A DNA stretch of 32,280 bases, taken from NCBI GenBank assembly GCA_019310425.1, contig JAFDEI010000032.1, positions 1 through 32,280 on the forward strand, written 5' to 3'. Of the stretch, positions 14,284 through 23,701 are shown piece by piece (within the stretch, counting starts at the first letter, position 1; every line of letters starts with the position of its first letter). Origin of the DNA: Deltaproteobacteria bacterium. Its GTDB lineage: Bacteria > Myxococcota_A > UBA9160 > SMWR01. Made by a program: the position numbers and the translations under genes. The notes under the pieces were generated by a model that saw only the letters and a list, made by a program, of their open reading frames with translations, was not told where the DNA came from and did not search any database.

Positions 14284-17070
14284 TCAGAAGTAGGCGGAGA
14301 GTGTCAAGCCGAACATGCGCGGGTCGTTCCAGACCTCGAGGATCGCGTTCGTCCCCAGCGAAATATCGAAGACGTCGATCTTGTAGCGCTCGTCCGTGAA
14401 GTTCTCGACCCAGCCGGCAATCTCGAATCGCCCGTCGGGGGTGCGGTAGGCGAGCCGTGCGTTGTGGACGAAGTAGGGATCCTGGGAGATGACTTCGATT
14501 TTTTGCGGGTCGAGGTAGACCTTCGAGCGATAGCTGACGGCGTACTGCGGGACGAGGGAGCCCCATCGGCCCAGCGGGATCTGGTACTCGGCGACCCCCG
14601 AGAAGTTCCAGGTGGGCGCCGAGATCAGCGGATTCCCGCTGTAGTCGAACTCGGAGAACCTGTCTGGACCTCGTGAAGTGCTCGTTGCTTTGTTGACCAC
14701 GAAGTCGACGAACTCGGTGTCGAGCCAGCCGCCGGCGAACTGCAGCAGGAGCCCGGGAAACGGCCGGGCCTGGATCTCGAGCTCCGCCCCGAGCACGCTG
14801 GCGTCACTGTTGAGGAGCTTCTGGATCGGCAGTTCCTCCTTCTCGTTCGTGAAGTCGAACACCTGGAGATCTTTGTACCAGTAGCGGAAGAGTGCGAAAT
14901 TCACGGACAGCCGGTCCTGGAGCCAGCGGGACTTGAAGCCCAGCTCGAGGGCATGGATGAACTCGGGCTCGACGGGCTCGATCCGCTGTGGATCCTTCGC
15001 GTTCGGCTGGATGGTGAGCCCCGCGTTGAAGTGGCCGCCCTTCATGCCGCGGCCGTACTTGACGTACAGGTTCAGATGATCGAGGCGGGCGTCGTACATC
15101 CAATCTGCACTCGGCTGCCAGGCGAGTGTGGCGTCGCCCGTGAGGCCCGTCCACGTCTCTTCCTTGGTCTCCTCGGGAATATTCGGGTTGGAACCCCCTG
15201 ACGTCTCGATCGTACTCGCGAGTGTGAACTCCTTCTGCTCGATGTTGTACCGGAGGCCGGCGTCGAGGTAGACCTCGTCGAGCAGCCAGTAGCGCCCGCT
15301 CGCATACACGGCGTAGCTGCTGAGCGTCTGTTCGAAGCTCTGCTCGATCCGTCGCGAGCGGAGCCCCGGGAAGACATTCGAGGCCTCGAGTTGGTCCCGC
15401 AGGAAGAAGCCGCCGACGAACCACCGGTAGCGCTCGCCTTCGCCGGACGCACGCAGCTCCTGGCTCCACTGCTGGGAGCTGTCTTCGTAGATCGCGGCGA
15501 AGGCTTGAATCGGAATCGCGTCGCCCTCGTCTTCGATCTTGCGGTCGTACCACTCGTAGCCCGTGAGCGAGGTCAAGAGGACCGGCCCCGTGTCCCAGAT
15601 CCCCCGAAGATTGACGCCCCAGGCGTCGAGCCTCTCGAGGCCGTCGAGGTCGTAGAAGCCGGCGTCGATGTCGTCCCCTCCGCGTCCGCGGTTGGCCTCG
15701 GTCCCCGTGGCGTCGAATAACCCGTCTATATGGCGGATCCCCTCGAAATTGAAGCCCAAGTCCTGGGCGGTCGTGATGATCCTCGCCTCGCTCACAAATT
15801 CCGGCCCGGCCTCTAAGAAGTCGGGCCCTGACAGCAGGAATTCGGAGCGGAGCGACTGGAGGCGGCGGGAATCGCCGAGGTTCTGGCCGCCGTGGGCGTT
15901 CAGCACCCAGTCCATCCCGTCGTTCACGTCGGGCTGAAAGCGGAGGATCCCGCGGGTTGCCCAGTTGTCGACGTTGTTGACCCAGCGCTTGAGGCCCTGA
16001 AAGTCCTCCAAACTCGTCTCGCTCGGGTCCGTGCTGGGGACCCAGCTGCCCATATTGCGTAAAACGTCGATTGGCGTATCGGCCGCGGGCACCTTCGTAC
16101 TGCCGAATTTGAGGAAGCCGGGCGCGTCGTGGAGGCAGACCTCGTCGACGAACACCGGACGGCCATCCTCGAATTTCTCGACCTGGTTCGAGAACCCGCT
16201 CTGGTTCGGAAACTTCCCGCCGGGGATCTTTCTGAATTTTTCCTCCTGCTGGTTCTGGACATTAAACACAAAGGCATCCCGGATCGAATCCTCGCTGAGC
16301 ACGGGCTTGCCGATCGACTCGGGATCCCAGTTCGAGCAGTGGTTCTCGGTGGTGCCGTCGCGGAAGTTCGCCGTGAAGGCCACCCGGCCCGAGAGCAGAT
16401 CCTCGATGATCGGGAATCCGATCGCGCCCTCGGCCTGGAGGTTGTTGTAGTTGCCATACGTGAAGCTGCCCGATACGTCCAGCTCCCCGTTCGGCAGCAC
16501 GGAATTGATCATGATGGCACCCGCGGTCGCGTTGCGACCGTTCATGCTCCCCTGCGGACCGCGCAACACAGTGATCTCTTCCGTGTCGAAGAGCTGTCCC
16601 AGCTGGATCGCCGGGGAGTTGATGTTGATGCCATCCTGGTAGACCGCCACCGCGCCGGCCGCGTTCGCGTTGTAGTCCTTCAGGCCGATGCCCCGGATGA
16701 AGAGCGTCGGGTTGGATGCAGCGCTGCGGGTGTTGATTTCGAGGTTGGGCGTGTATTCGGCGAGGTCCGCGATGTTCTGGATCCGCAGCGATTTCAGTTC
16801 GGCAGCGCTGAAGCTCGTCTGGGAGATCGACAGGTCCTTGAGAAAGTCGTCGCGGCCGCTCGCGCGCACGACCATCTCGTCGATACCGCCGCTGGGTTCG
16901 GAGGATTCCTCGGGCTCGACCGGGAGTAACACCTCGCGTTTCTGCGACGCGGCCTCGGCCGGATCTTCCTCGTCCTGGGCTCCCGCAGGGGAGGCGGCCA
17001 CCAGCAGCGCGAGCAGCATCAGCAGGGTGGATTTGCAACGGCCGAGCGGCTTCCCAGGATCAGATTCCAC
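14284..17070 (-). CDS. TonB-dependent outer-membrane receptor
   Basis: The 928-residue protein has a signal peptide (STLLMLLALLVAASPAGA, then QDEED). A TonB-box-like segment (IDEMVVRA) follows. The plug domain spans about residues 75-190, with the typical LAEYTPNLEINTR, TLFIRGIG, VAVYQDG, EITVLRGPQGSMNGRNATAG and INSV motifs. A long beta-barrel ends in an aromatic C-terminal residue (LTLSAYF), as expected for BAM-dependent insertion. The family imports scarce large ligands such as siderophores, cobalamin, glycans or aromatic compounds using TonB energy; the ligand is not identifiable. The plug resembles the broad catabolic receptor group more than classical FepA. GTG 17070 is taken as start because it gives a complete signal peptide. 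A TonB energising operon is at the right end of the window. Confidence 0.92.
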   Translation of the reverse strand: MESDPGKPLGRCKSTLLMLLALLVAASPAGAQDEEDPAEAASQKREVLLPVEPEESSEPSGGIDEMVVRASGRDDFLKDLSISQTSFSAAELKSLRIQNIADLAEYTPNLEINTRSAASNPTLFIRGIGLKDYNANAAGAVAVYQDGININSPAIQLGQLFDTEEITVLRGPQGSMNGRNATAGAIMINSVLPNGELDVSGSFTYGNYNNLQAEGAIGFPIIEDLLSGRVAFTANFRDGTTENHCSNWDPESIGKPVLSEDSIRDAFVFNVQNQQEEKFRKIPGGKFPNQSGFSNQVEKFEDGRPVFVDEVCLHDAPGFLKFGSTKVPAADTPIDVLRNMGSWVPSTDPSETSLEDFQGLKRWVNNVDNWATRGILRFQPDVNDGMDWVLNAHGGQNLGDSRRLQSLRSEFLLSGPDFLEAGPEFVSEARIITTAQDLGFNFEGIRHIDGLFDATGTEANRGRGGDDIDAGFYDLDGLERLDAWGVNLRGIWDTGPVLLTSLTGYEWYDRKIEDEGDAIPIQAFAAIYEDSSQQWSQELRASGEGERYRWFVGGFFLRDQLEASNVFPGLRSRRIEQSFEQTLSSYAVYASGRYWLLDEVYLDAGLRYNIEQKEFTLASTIETSGGSNPNIPEETKEETWTGLTGDATLAWQPSADWMYDARLDHLNLYVKYGRGMKGGHFNAGLTIQPNAKDPQRIEPVEPEFIHALELGFKSRWLQDRLSVNFALFRYWYKDLQVFDFTNEKEELPIQKLLNSDASVLGAELEIQARPFPGLLLQFAGGWLDTEFVDFVVNKATSTSRGPDRFSEFDYSGNPLISAPTWNFSGVAEYQIPLGRWGSLVPQYAVSYRSKVYLDPQKIEVISQDPYFVHNARLAYRTPDGRFEIAGWVENFTDERYKIDVFDISLGTNAILEVWNDPRMFGLTLSAYF

Positions 17071-17304
17071 ACGCTAGAGTCGACCAGATTCGTTGAGATA
17101 CGTCAACATCATTGAACGAATCGAGGCATATTTGCTGTTAAGTCCGAGTTGGGTGTTAAGTAACGATCAATGCGTTGTTGGTCGGCTCCGCGTGTTAAAA
17201 TCCATCGCGTTCCTTCGGGGATGCCTCGCGGAGAGGATTGGTCGCGATTCGAACGACGCGTCGTTGAGGCCGTGGACTTGGCAGGCGCTGGAAGGAGATC
17301 CTCG
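17071..17304. promoter_or_regulatory. Divergent regulatory region with direct and inverted repeats
   Basis: This 234-bp region separates the divergent receptor and lipoprotein-operon genes. It contains an inverted repeat GATTCGTT (17087-17094) / AACGAATC (17115-17122) with a 20-bp spacer, and a nested GTTGA/TCAAC pair. TGTTAAGT occurs twice (17136-17143 and 17154-17161, 18-bp period), with a variant TGTTAAAA at 17193-17200. On the minus strand TTGACG (17106-17101), a 17-bp spacer and TCGACT could be a receptor promoter, but its -10 lies only 8 bp from the GTG. On the plus strand TAAAAT (17196-17201) is a good -10 without a clear -35. The repeats look like transcription-factor sites; no known motif was recognised. 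Confidence 0.4.
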
Positions 17305-18501
17305 ATGAAGCGTTTCCTGCAGGCCGCAGCGGTTTCGGCGGCCGCGTTCGGACTCGGTTGCTCGCCCGGCTCGGAGTCCACCGAGCCGGCTCCGGGCCTC
17401 GACACCCTTCGCGCCGCGCTCGAAGAGCGCGACGAGCTCGAACGGAAGTACCTGCTCACGAGCTTTCTGCGCGGGCTGGATCCGGCGGACCTGCCGAATG
17501 TCCTCGCAGAAATCGAGGCGCACCGGGTGGGCATCGAATCGGACGAGGTCCGGCTGTTGATGCTCGCGTGGACGCGATTCGACGGCCCCGGTGCCTTCGC
17601 GACGGCCAGGGACTGGCCGACCCCTTGGAGATCCGTCCTGATGGAGCAGGGCATGCGCGCCTGGGGGTTCAACGACGGACGGGCCGCCCTCGCGGAGTGC
17701 GACCAGATCGAGGATGAAGTGCTTCAGGAGAGCCTTCGCACGGCCGCGATCGAGGGCTGGGTGGGGAGTTACGATCGGATGGGGGCAACCGAATACGCCG
17801 CGACCGTATCGAATGCCAGGCGCCGCACCCGGCTCGCCCGTCGCCTGGCCGGCCAGGCGAAGCGGGACGGACTGGACGCCGTCATCGCCTGGGCGGACGC
17901 CGTGCCGGAGGACGCCCCGAACGAGTTCAAGGAAGCCGCCTTCGGATTCTCCGCTGGAATTGTCGCGCGACTCGACCCCGAGCGCGTAATGCCCTGGTAC
18001 GAGAGTCAAATGCAGAGCTGGTACACCACCTCGGGCTTGTACAGCATCGCGGGCAAGTGGGCTCTGTTCCACGACCCGAGGGCCTTGGTCGCGTGGATCG
18101 AGACCCTCCCGATCGAAGAAGCTCGCGAGAGCGAGCGGACCGACGCAATCAAATTGGGCTTCAGAACCTGGGCCGAGGAAGCGCCCGAAGAAGTCGAGGC
18201 CTGGTTGACGACTGCCCCGGGCGGTTCGGTGCGCGACGTGGCGATCACTGAGCTCGCGCGGGTGATCTCCGAGACGTCTCCTGGCGACGCCCTGCGTTGG
18301 GCTGAACGGATCGAGGACGAGACGCTGCGACGAAAGCGCCTGCTCCGTTACAGCCGGCGGTGGTTCGTGCAGGATTCCGCCGCGGCACGCGCTTGGCTCG
18401 AAGAAACGGACATCCCCGATTGGTGGCGGTCGCAGATCCTGAGCAACTGGTCGTTGGCGGCACGCTCGGGCAATCGCGCGAACGCCCAGCCGGAGAAGTA
18501 G
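17305..18501 (+). CDS. Putative lipoprotein with helical repeats, function unknown
   Basis: From ATG 17305 the protein has 398 residues. The start is supported by AAGGAG at 17292-17297 (7-nt spacing) and a lipoprotein-like leader MKRFLQAAAVSAAAFGLGC with Cys19 (Leu at -2). The mature part is predicted all-helical. It contains irregularly repeated units of about 35-45 residues built on patterns such as A..W...AP.E......, for example AVIAWADAVPEDA, ALVAWIETLPIEE, EVEAWLTTAPGG and DALRWAERIEDE, like HEAT- or TPR-type solenoids. I do not recognise a named family. It is the first gene of a tight three-gene set: the membrane SpeE-like gene starts 10 bp after its stop. A periplasmic scaffold role is inferred. 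Confidence 0.78.
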   Translation: MKRFLQAAAVSAAAFGLGCSPGSESTEPAPGLDTLRAALEERDELERKYLLTSFLRGLDPADLPNVLAEIEAHRVGIESDEVRLLMLAWTRFDGPGAFATARDWPTPWRSVLMEQGMRAWGFNDGRAALAECDQIEDEVLQESLRTAAIEGWVGSYDRMGATEYAATVSNARRRTRLARRLAGQAKRDGLDAVIAWADAVPEDAPNEFKEAAFGFSAGIVARLDPERVMPWYESQMQSWYTTSGLYSIAGKWALFHDPRALVAWIETLPIEEARESERTDAIKLGFRTWAEEAPEEVEAWLTTAPGGSVRDVAITELARVISETSPGDALRWAERIEDETLRRKRLLRYSRRWFVQDSAAARAWLEETDIPDWWRSQILSNWSLAARSGNRANAQPEK

Positions 18502-18511
18502 GGGAGCGCTT

Positions 18512-21481
18512 GTGGCGACTTCGAATGCCGTCGAGCGGGCGGTCCTCCCCAGCGCACTCGTCCTCACGGTACTCACGGGCTTCACAGGCCTCGTCTACGA
18601 GGTGGGCTGGCAGAAGTACCTGGCGATTCTCCTCGGGTCCCACGCCGAGGCGACGGCGACCGTGCTCGGCATCTTCCTCGGTGGCTTGGCTGCTGGGTAT
18701 GCATTGTTCGGATGGTTGACCCGTCGCGTCGTCGAGCGGGCACAGACTCGCGATGAGCCTCCTCGGCTGCTGTACATCTACGCCCTCGTGGAGGCGGGGA
18801 TCGGGCTCTATGCCCTGCTCTTTCCCTGGACTTTCACGCTCGCCCAGAAGTTCTCGCTACTCGGCCCGACCGGCACCGGTACCGCATTCGCGTTCGATGT
18901 CGGCCTCTCGGCGCTGCTCCTCGGCCCTCCGACTGTGTTGATGGGAGGCACGATCCCCATCCTTACGCTGGCGCTGGCCGGCAACCTGGACCGCGCGACC
19001 CGCGTGCACGCCTGGGTCTATGGCACGAACACCGCCGGCGCCTTCGCGGGGGCTCTCGCCGGCGGATTCGTGCTGATTCCGATGCTCGGTCTCGACTCCG
19101 TCATGTGGGCGATGGCTGGCCTGAACCTCGTCGCGGCGGCCGGCTTCTGGCAACTCGGTCGTCGTCACCGGGAGCTCGCCCCCGCCCCGTCGCCCCTCGG
19201 GCAGAAGGTTGCCCAGCTCGGCAGCTGGGCAATCGTCGCGTTGCTGGCGGGCTTCGCGATGATGACACTGCAGACGATCCTCAACCGGATCGGCGGCCTC
19301 GCGTTCGGCTCGTCCCAGTTCACGTTTGCGATGGTGGTTGCGGTCTTCGTGCTGTGCATCGCGCTCGGCAGTCTCTGCGTGTCCGCCTTCGATCGCATTC
19401 CGCGCGGGTTCGTCGTGGGCTCCCAGTGGCTGCTGGTCTTCCTGCTGTTCCCGCTCTATTTCGTGCTGGGCGACGCGCCCTACTGGGCCCATGTCATCCG
19501 GGTGATCTTCCGACCCATCGAGTTCGCATTCTACGGCTATCAGGTCGCCATTTTCATCGGTCTGTTGCTGCTGTTCGCGGTTCCGATCGGTCTCTCGGGG
19601 GCACTGCTCCCTTTGCTCTTCCACGAGCTGCGACGCGAGGTCCGCGACCTGGGATCCGTCGCCGGACGATTGTACGCGTGGAATACGATCGGCTCGCTGC
19701 TGGGTGCCCTGGTGGGCGGTTACCTGCTCTTCTTCTGGCTCGATCTGCACCAGATCTACCGACTCGCGATGGGGGCCCTTGCCGTCGGCGCCTCGCTCCT
19801 CACGCTGCTGGTATTCCGGCCCCTGCCGCGTCTGGTTTCCGTGCTTACACTGCTCCCCGCGCTGGGGATGATCTGGCTGCTTCCCGCCTGGTCGGATGGG
19901 CACCTCGCCTCGGGACTCTTTCGGACGCGAGATCCGATGCGGCACAGCTTTCACGGCCCGAGCAAGATGTTCGAAAGCCGTGGTCGAGGTGATTTGATCT
20001 TCTATGAAGACGGCCCGACGAGCAGCGTCGCCGTCGTGGAGACCGAAGGCGTGCCGGAGACGCGGAGCATCATCGTCAACGGCAAGCCCGACGGAAGCCT
20101 CGAGGGCGACTATCCCACGATGGCGCTCAGCGCGCTGATTCCCGCCTTGTTGGCCAAGCAGTACGAGACCGCGTTCGTGATCGGGTGGGGAACGGGCGTC
20201 ACGACGGGTGAACTCGCAGCTCTCGACGAGAACCGCAGCGTGCGCGTGGCCGAAATCTCGCGGGCCGTCATCGCGGCGGCCCCGTTATTCGACATTGGGA
20301 ACGGAGAGGCATCGAAGAGTCCGAAGGTCGAGATCGTCCGCGGCGACGCCTATCGCACGCTGCTGCGGAGCGAACGGAAGTTCGATCTGATCGTTTCAGA
20401 ACCCAGCAACCCGTGGGTTACCGGTGTCGAGATGCTCTACAGCCGTGAATTTCTGCAAGCGGCGCGCGAGCATCTCGCGCCGGGCGGCGTGTATGCGCAG
20501 TGGTTCCACGTCTATGAATCCGATGTCGACGTCGTCTCGCTGGTACTCCGCACCTACGCAGACGTGTTTCCGCACGTTTCCGTCTGGTTCGCACTCGGGG
20601 CGGACCTGCTGCTGATCGGCTTCGACCAACCGGACCGCGCGCTGGATGTCGCTGCGCTCGAGGAGCGGTTCGCCCAACCCGATTTCACCGCCGGGTTCGG
20701 TCGGGTCGGGATCGAGACCTTCCCGCAGCTCCTCGCCCACGAGCTGGTGCCCCTCGGAACGCTCCACGCGGGTGAGCTGGAGGGCGAGATCCAAACGCTG
20801 CGGCATCCGATCTTGAGCTACCGCGCCGCCTGGGCGTTCTTTCTCGGACGTCGGTCGTGGCTGCCCTCTCTCGCGAGCCCTGCCCAACGGGAGCTTTCGC
20901 TGCGAAACTCACTGCTCCATCGTTATGCAGCCGGTGGTGGAGTCCTTCCGGAGCGAGTCCTGGAGGCGGCGACGTACGAATTGTGTCGCTTCCGACGCAC
21001 GGAGGAGTGCGCCACCCTCTTTGCCCGCTGGCAGCTGGACCGTCCTGGATCTCCACGACTCGAGCGCGCGCTCGAGAAGGCTCGTCGGGCCAACCGCGCC
21101 TCGCGCCAGGGCCTCACTCCCCGAACACTGAGGCAGCTGCAGATGCTCTACGAGGGCAAGATCCCGGACGTCGCCGAGCATGCGCTCGCGCAGCGGGCCG
21201 AACGAATGACGAAGACGTTCCTGCTCCACTACCACCATGCGGCACCCTTCGACCGGCGCACGATCGAGGCCGCCTGGCGCCGCTGCCGCGGCGACGATTG
21301 TGAAGAGCGGCAACGCGAGGCCTGGCAACGTATGAGCAACCTCGACGGGGAGGCTCCGGTCTTGTCGGAATCGGCCGCTCCGCGCGAGCGCAGGCGAATA
21401 GGGCCGGCCTGGGACGCCGAAGAAGAGGATGCCGCCGAAGAGTACGACCAGGACTTCGACGGCAGCGAGGAGACAGAATAG
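18512..21481 (+). CDS. Polytopic membrane protein fused to a spermidine-synthase-like domain
   Basis: The 989-residue protein has three parts. Residues about 10-460 are a multi-pass membrane domain (roughly a dozen helices, first GFTGLVYEVGWQKYL). Residues about 490-710 are a spermidine-synthase-like Rossmann domain: GPTSSVAVVE, the nucleotide-binding loop VIGWGTGVTTGELA (about residue 555), an acidic ribose-binding position in VRVAEIS, a D-A-Y segment, and FDLIVSEPSNPWVTGVEMLY. The rest is a soluble helical region with a very acidic tail. This membrane-SpeE fusion is widespread but functionally uncharacterised; the loop is not the canonical GGGDG of polyamine synthases, so classical spermidine synthesis should not be assumed. 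GTG 18512 has GGGGAG upstream. Its stop is 2 bp before the TPR lipoprotein start, so the two are surely co-transcribed. Confidence 0.87.
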   Translation: MATSNAVERAVLPSALVLTVLTGFTGLVYEVGWQKYLAILLGSHAEATATVLGIFLGGLAAGYALFGWLTRRVVERAQTRDEPPRLLYIYALVEAGIGLYALLFPWTFTLAQKFSLLGPTGTGTAFAFDVGLSALLLGPPTVLMGGTIPILTLALAGNLDRATRVHAWVYGTNTAGAFAGALAGGFVLIPMLGLDSVMWAMAGLNLVAAAGFWQLGRRHRELAPAPSPLGQKVAQLGSWAIVALLAGFAMMTLQTILNRIGGLAFGSSQFTFAMVVAVFVLCIALGSLCVSAFDRIPRGFVVGSQWLLVFLLFPLYFVLGDAPYWAHVIRVIFRPIEFAFYGYQVAIFIGLLLLFAVPIGLSGALLPLLFHELRREVRDLGSVAGRLYAWNTIGSLLGALVGGYLLFFWLDLHQIYRLAMGALAVGASLLTLLVFRPLPRLVSVLTLLPALGMIWLLPAWSDGHLASGLFRTRDPMRHSFHGPSKMFESRGRGDLIFYEDGPTSSVAVVETEGVPETRSIIVNGKPDGSLEGDYPTMALSALIPALLAKQYETAFVIGWGTGVTTGELAALDENRSVRVAEISRAVIAAAPLFDIGNGEASKSPKVEIVRGDAYRTLLRSERKFDLIVSEPSNPWVTGVEMLYSREFLQAAREHLAPGGVYAQWFHVYESDVDVVSLVLRTYADVFPHVSVWFALGADLLLIGFDQPDRALDVAALEERFAQPDFTAGFGRVGIETFPQLLAHELVPLGTLHAGELEGEIQTLRHPILSYRAAWAFFLGRRSWLPSLASPAQRELSLRNSLLHRYAAGGGVLPERVLEAATYELCRFRRTEECATLFARWQLDRPGSPRLERALEKARRANRASRQGLTPRTLRQLQMLYEGKIPDVAEHALAQRAERMTKTFLLHYHHAAPFDRRTIEAAWRRCRGDDCEERQREAWQRMSNLDGEAPVLSESAAPRERRRIGPAWDAEEEDAAEEYDQDFDGSEETE

Positions 21482-21483
21482 AG

Positions 21484-23685
21484 ATGTCCAGCGTCGTACA
21501 CGCCACGCTCGGACTCCTCCTCATGCTCGCACTCGCGTGCGGTCCGAGTGATCCGTTGGAGGAAATCCGGGAGGCACATGCGGCTGGTGAATTCGCGAAT
21601 ACCATCAAGCCGCTGCGGGCGATCCTCGACCGCGACCCGCTGCAAACCGAGGCGGCCCTGCTGCTCGGGAGGGCCCTGCTGCGGACGGGCGACGCCGGAC
21701 TCGCCGTGTGGCCGCTTCGAAAGGCCGCTGAGACACCCGAGTTCGCGGTCGACGCGGGTCTGCTCCTGACCCAGGCGATGATCGAGAGCCGAACCGCGCC
21801 AGATGCCATCAAGGAGATCGATCGGGTCCTGGCGATCGAGCCCAACAACGTGCGGGCCCTGGCGCTGCGAGCGGATGCCAACCGAGCGGACGGCAACCTC
21901 GAGGAATCGCTCGAGGACATCGAACGGGTGCTCGAGCAGGATCCCGGGAACCTCCCCGTACTCGTGACTCGTGTGACGGCGCTGATCGCGCTGGATCGAA
22001 TCGACGAGGCCGAGACTGCCCTCGATGTCGCACAGGCGAGCTTCGACGAAGCCGAGGTGGAGGTCGCGCACACGATGCTCGCGAGACTGTGCGTCGCCCG
22101 CGCCTTGTTCGCGTTCCAGAAGGGCGATCACGACACGGCTGAGCGGTATTTCGCCGATTGCGCCGAGCGCTTCGCCACTGAGCGGGTTGCCGTCGCGGAG
22201 ATCATCATCTTCTACGATCGGATCGGACGAGCCGAGCGCGCGACCGAGATCCTCGAGCGCGCCGCTGAGGAATCGGAGAGCGGCCTCTTTCGCACGCTCC
22301 TCGCGCGACGGCTCGGCGCCCTCGGCGAACCGGAAGAAGAGGAGCGACTCCTGCGCGAGGAAGCGGAGACGCGAGGCTCGGTGTTGGCGTGGTTCGTCAT
22401 TGCGGATTACTACGTGCAGCGCGACCGTTTCGACGAGGCGATCGAGGCTTTCGAGCACGCACTGTCCGTCGGTCCGGCATCTCCGCGTCTTCGCTTCGCC
22501 TACGCGGATACCCTCGTGCAGGCCGAACGTTTCGGCGATGCTCGCAAGGTTGCAATGGGGCTGGAGCAGCCCGAGTTTCGGAATCTGATTCTGGGCCGCA
22601 TCCTCCTCGGCGAGGGCAACGACCGCCGGGCACTTGCGGCGTTCGAGTCCGGGATCCGACTGTGGCCGAACAACGAAGTTGCACGCTTCTTCGCCGGGCA
22701 GGCCGCCGAACGTGTCGGGGACTTCCCGCGAGCGACCTCTCACTATCGCGAGTCGTTTCGAACGAACCCCGGCGCCACCGAGGCCGGGCGCGCGCTGGCG
22801 GAGCTCTACGCCTCCCGGGGGCTACACGACGACGCACTTAAGATCGCGGCACGCTACATCCAGGCCCATGCAGCAGACCCCGAGGCGTATCTCATGAGCA
22901 TCCGCATCGCGCACGCGGGTGGTCGAGAACGGATCGTCACCCAGGGATTGCTGCGGCTCGGCCAGATGCCCGAGCAAGCCGTCGTTGCTGTCGCCGAGGG
23001 AGCTTCGTTGCTGGCTGCAGGCGGGAACACCGAGCAGGCCGTGCAGGCCGTCGAGTCGGCGGAACTCGACCCGACGGATCCCTCGAACGCGATCGCGCTG
23101 CGAGTTCTCATCGAGCAGTTCGGCTTGCTCGGCCAGCATGAGAAGGCAGCGGCCCTGATCGAACCGGCGCTGGCCGCGCATCCCGATGAAGCGGTCTTCC
23201 ACGAGCTGCAGGGCAACGCGGAGCGCGCCGCCGGTCACGCCGATTCGGCACGCGCGGCCTACGAGCGGGCGCTCGAACTCGATACAGACAGCTGGCGGAC
23301 CTTCGCGGGCCTGGCTGCCCTCGCCGCGGAGTCCGGCGACCCGACCCGGGCACTCACGCTCTATGACCGCGCCATCGCGGCCGACCCCGACGGCCCGGCC
23401 CCTGCCCTCGCGGCAGTTGCACTCGTGCGCGAGACAGATTCCGAGAAGACCGCGCAGCGCCTGACCCAGCTTCTCGAGCAACACCCACGAGAAGCGGCTG
23501 CGGCGAACGAGCTCGCGGGGATCCTCGCGGATCGGGGCGCCCTCGACAGGGCCAGCGTCTACGCCCGCCGCGCGGCATGGTTCGCGTTGCCGGAGGCCGG
23601 GGAGACGGTCGCGCGAATCGAAAAGCTCCGGTCCGCAGCGCCGGAAGCGTCGAATCTCGACCCACAGGGCGAGCCGAGCAAGTAG
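21484..23685 (+). CDS. TPR-repeat lipoprotein, PrsT-like
   Basis: The 733-residue protein has a lipoprotein leader (HATLGLLLMLALAC, Cys19, then GPSD). It then consists almost entirely of tetratricopeptide repeats from residue 24 to about 715, many with the canonical W/L-G-Y-A-F-A-P spacing (AALLLGRALLRTGDAGLAVW; NVRALALRADANRADGNLEE; AVFHELQGNAERAAGHADSA). The N-terminal beginning, a lipid-attachment Cys then a short helix and tandem TPRs, resembles the PEP-CTERM-associated TPR lipoprotein PrsT. That family is usually somewhat longer (about 900 residues), so the assignment is tentative. It would act as a periplasmic assembly scaffold at the outer or inner membrane. It is last in the three-gene operon. 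A PEP-CTERM substrate is encoded about 9 kb upstream, which makes the PrsT idea worth testing. Confidence 0.82.
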   Translation: MSSVVHATLGLLLMLALACGPSDPLEEIREAHAAGEFANTIKPLRAILDRDPLQTEAALLLGRALLRTGDAGLAVWPLRKAAETPEFAVDAGLLLTQAMIESRTAPDAIKEIDRVLAIEPNNVRALALRADANRADGNLEESLEDIERVLEQDPGNLPVLVTRVTALIALDRIDEAETALDVAQASFDEAEVEVAHTMLARLCVARALFAFQKGDHDTAERYFADCAERFATERVAVAEIIIFYDRIGRAERATEILERAAEESESGLFRTLLARRLGALGEPEEEERLLREEAETRGSVLAWFVIADYYVQRDRFDEAIEAFEHALSVGPASPRLRFAYADTLVQAERFGDARKVAMGLEQPEFRNLILGRILLGEGNDRRALAAFESGIRLWPNNEVARFFAGQAAERVGDFPRATSHYRESFRTNPGATEAGRALAELYASRGLHDDALKIAARYIQAHAADPEAYLMSIRIAHAGGRERIVTQGLLRLGQMPEQAVVAVAEGASLLAAGGNTEQAVQAVESAELDPTDPSNAIALRVLIEQFGLLGQHEKAAALIEPALAAHPDEAVFHELQGNAERAAGHADSARAAYERALELDTDSWRTFAGLAALAAESGDPTRALTLYDRAIAADPDGPAPALAAVALVRETDSEKTAQRLTQLLEQHPREAAAANELAGILADRGALDRASVYARRAAWFALPEAGETVARIEKLRSAAPEASNLDPQGEPSK

Positions 23686-23701
23686 ATCGAGGCTTGTAGC
23701 T

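Noticed and set aside
17170-17304. Upstream extension of the helical lipoprotein to an ATG at 17170
   Set aside because: The extension is Arg-rich and removes the leader from the N-terminus; ATG 17305 has AAGGAG at ideal spacing and a signal sequence.
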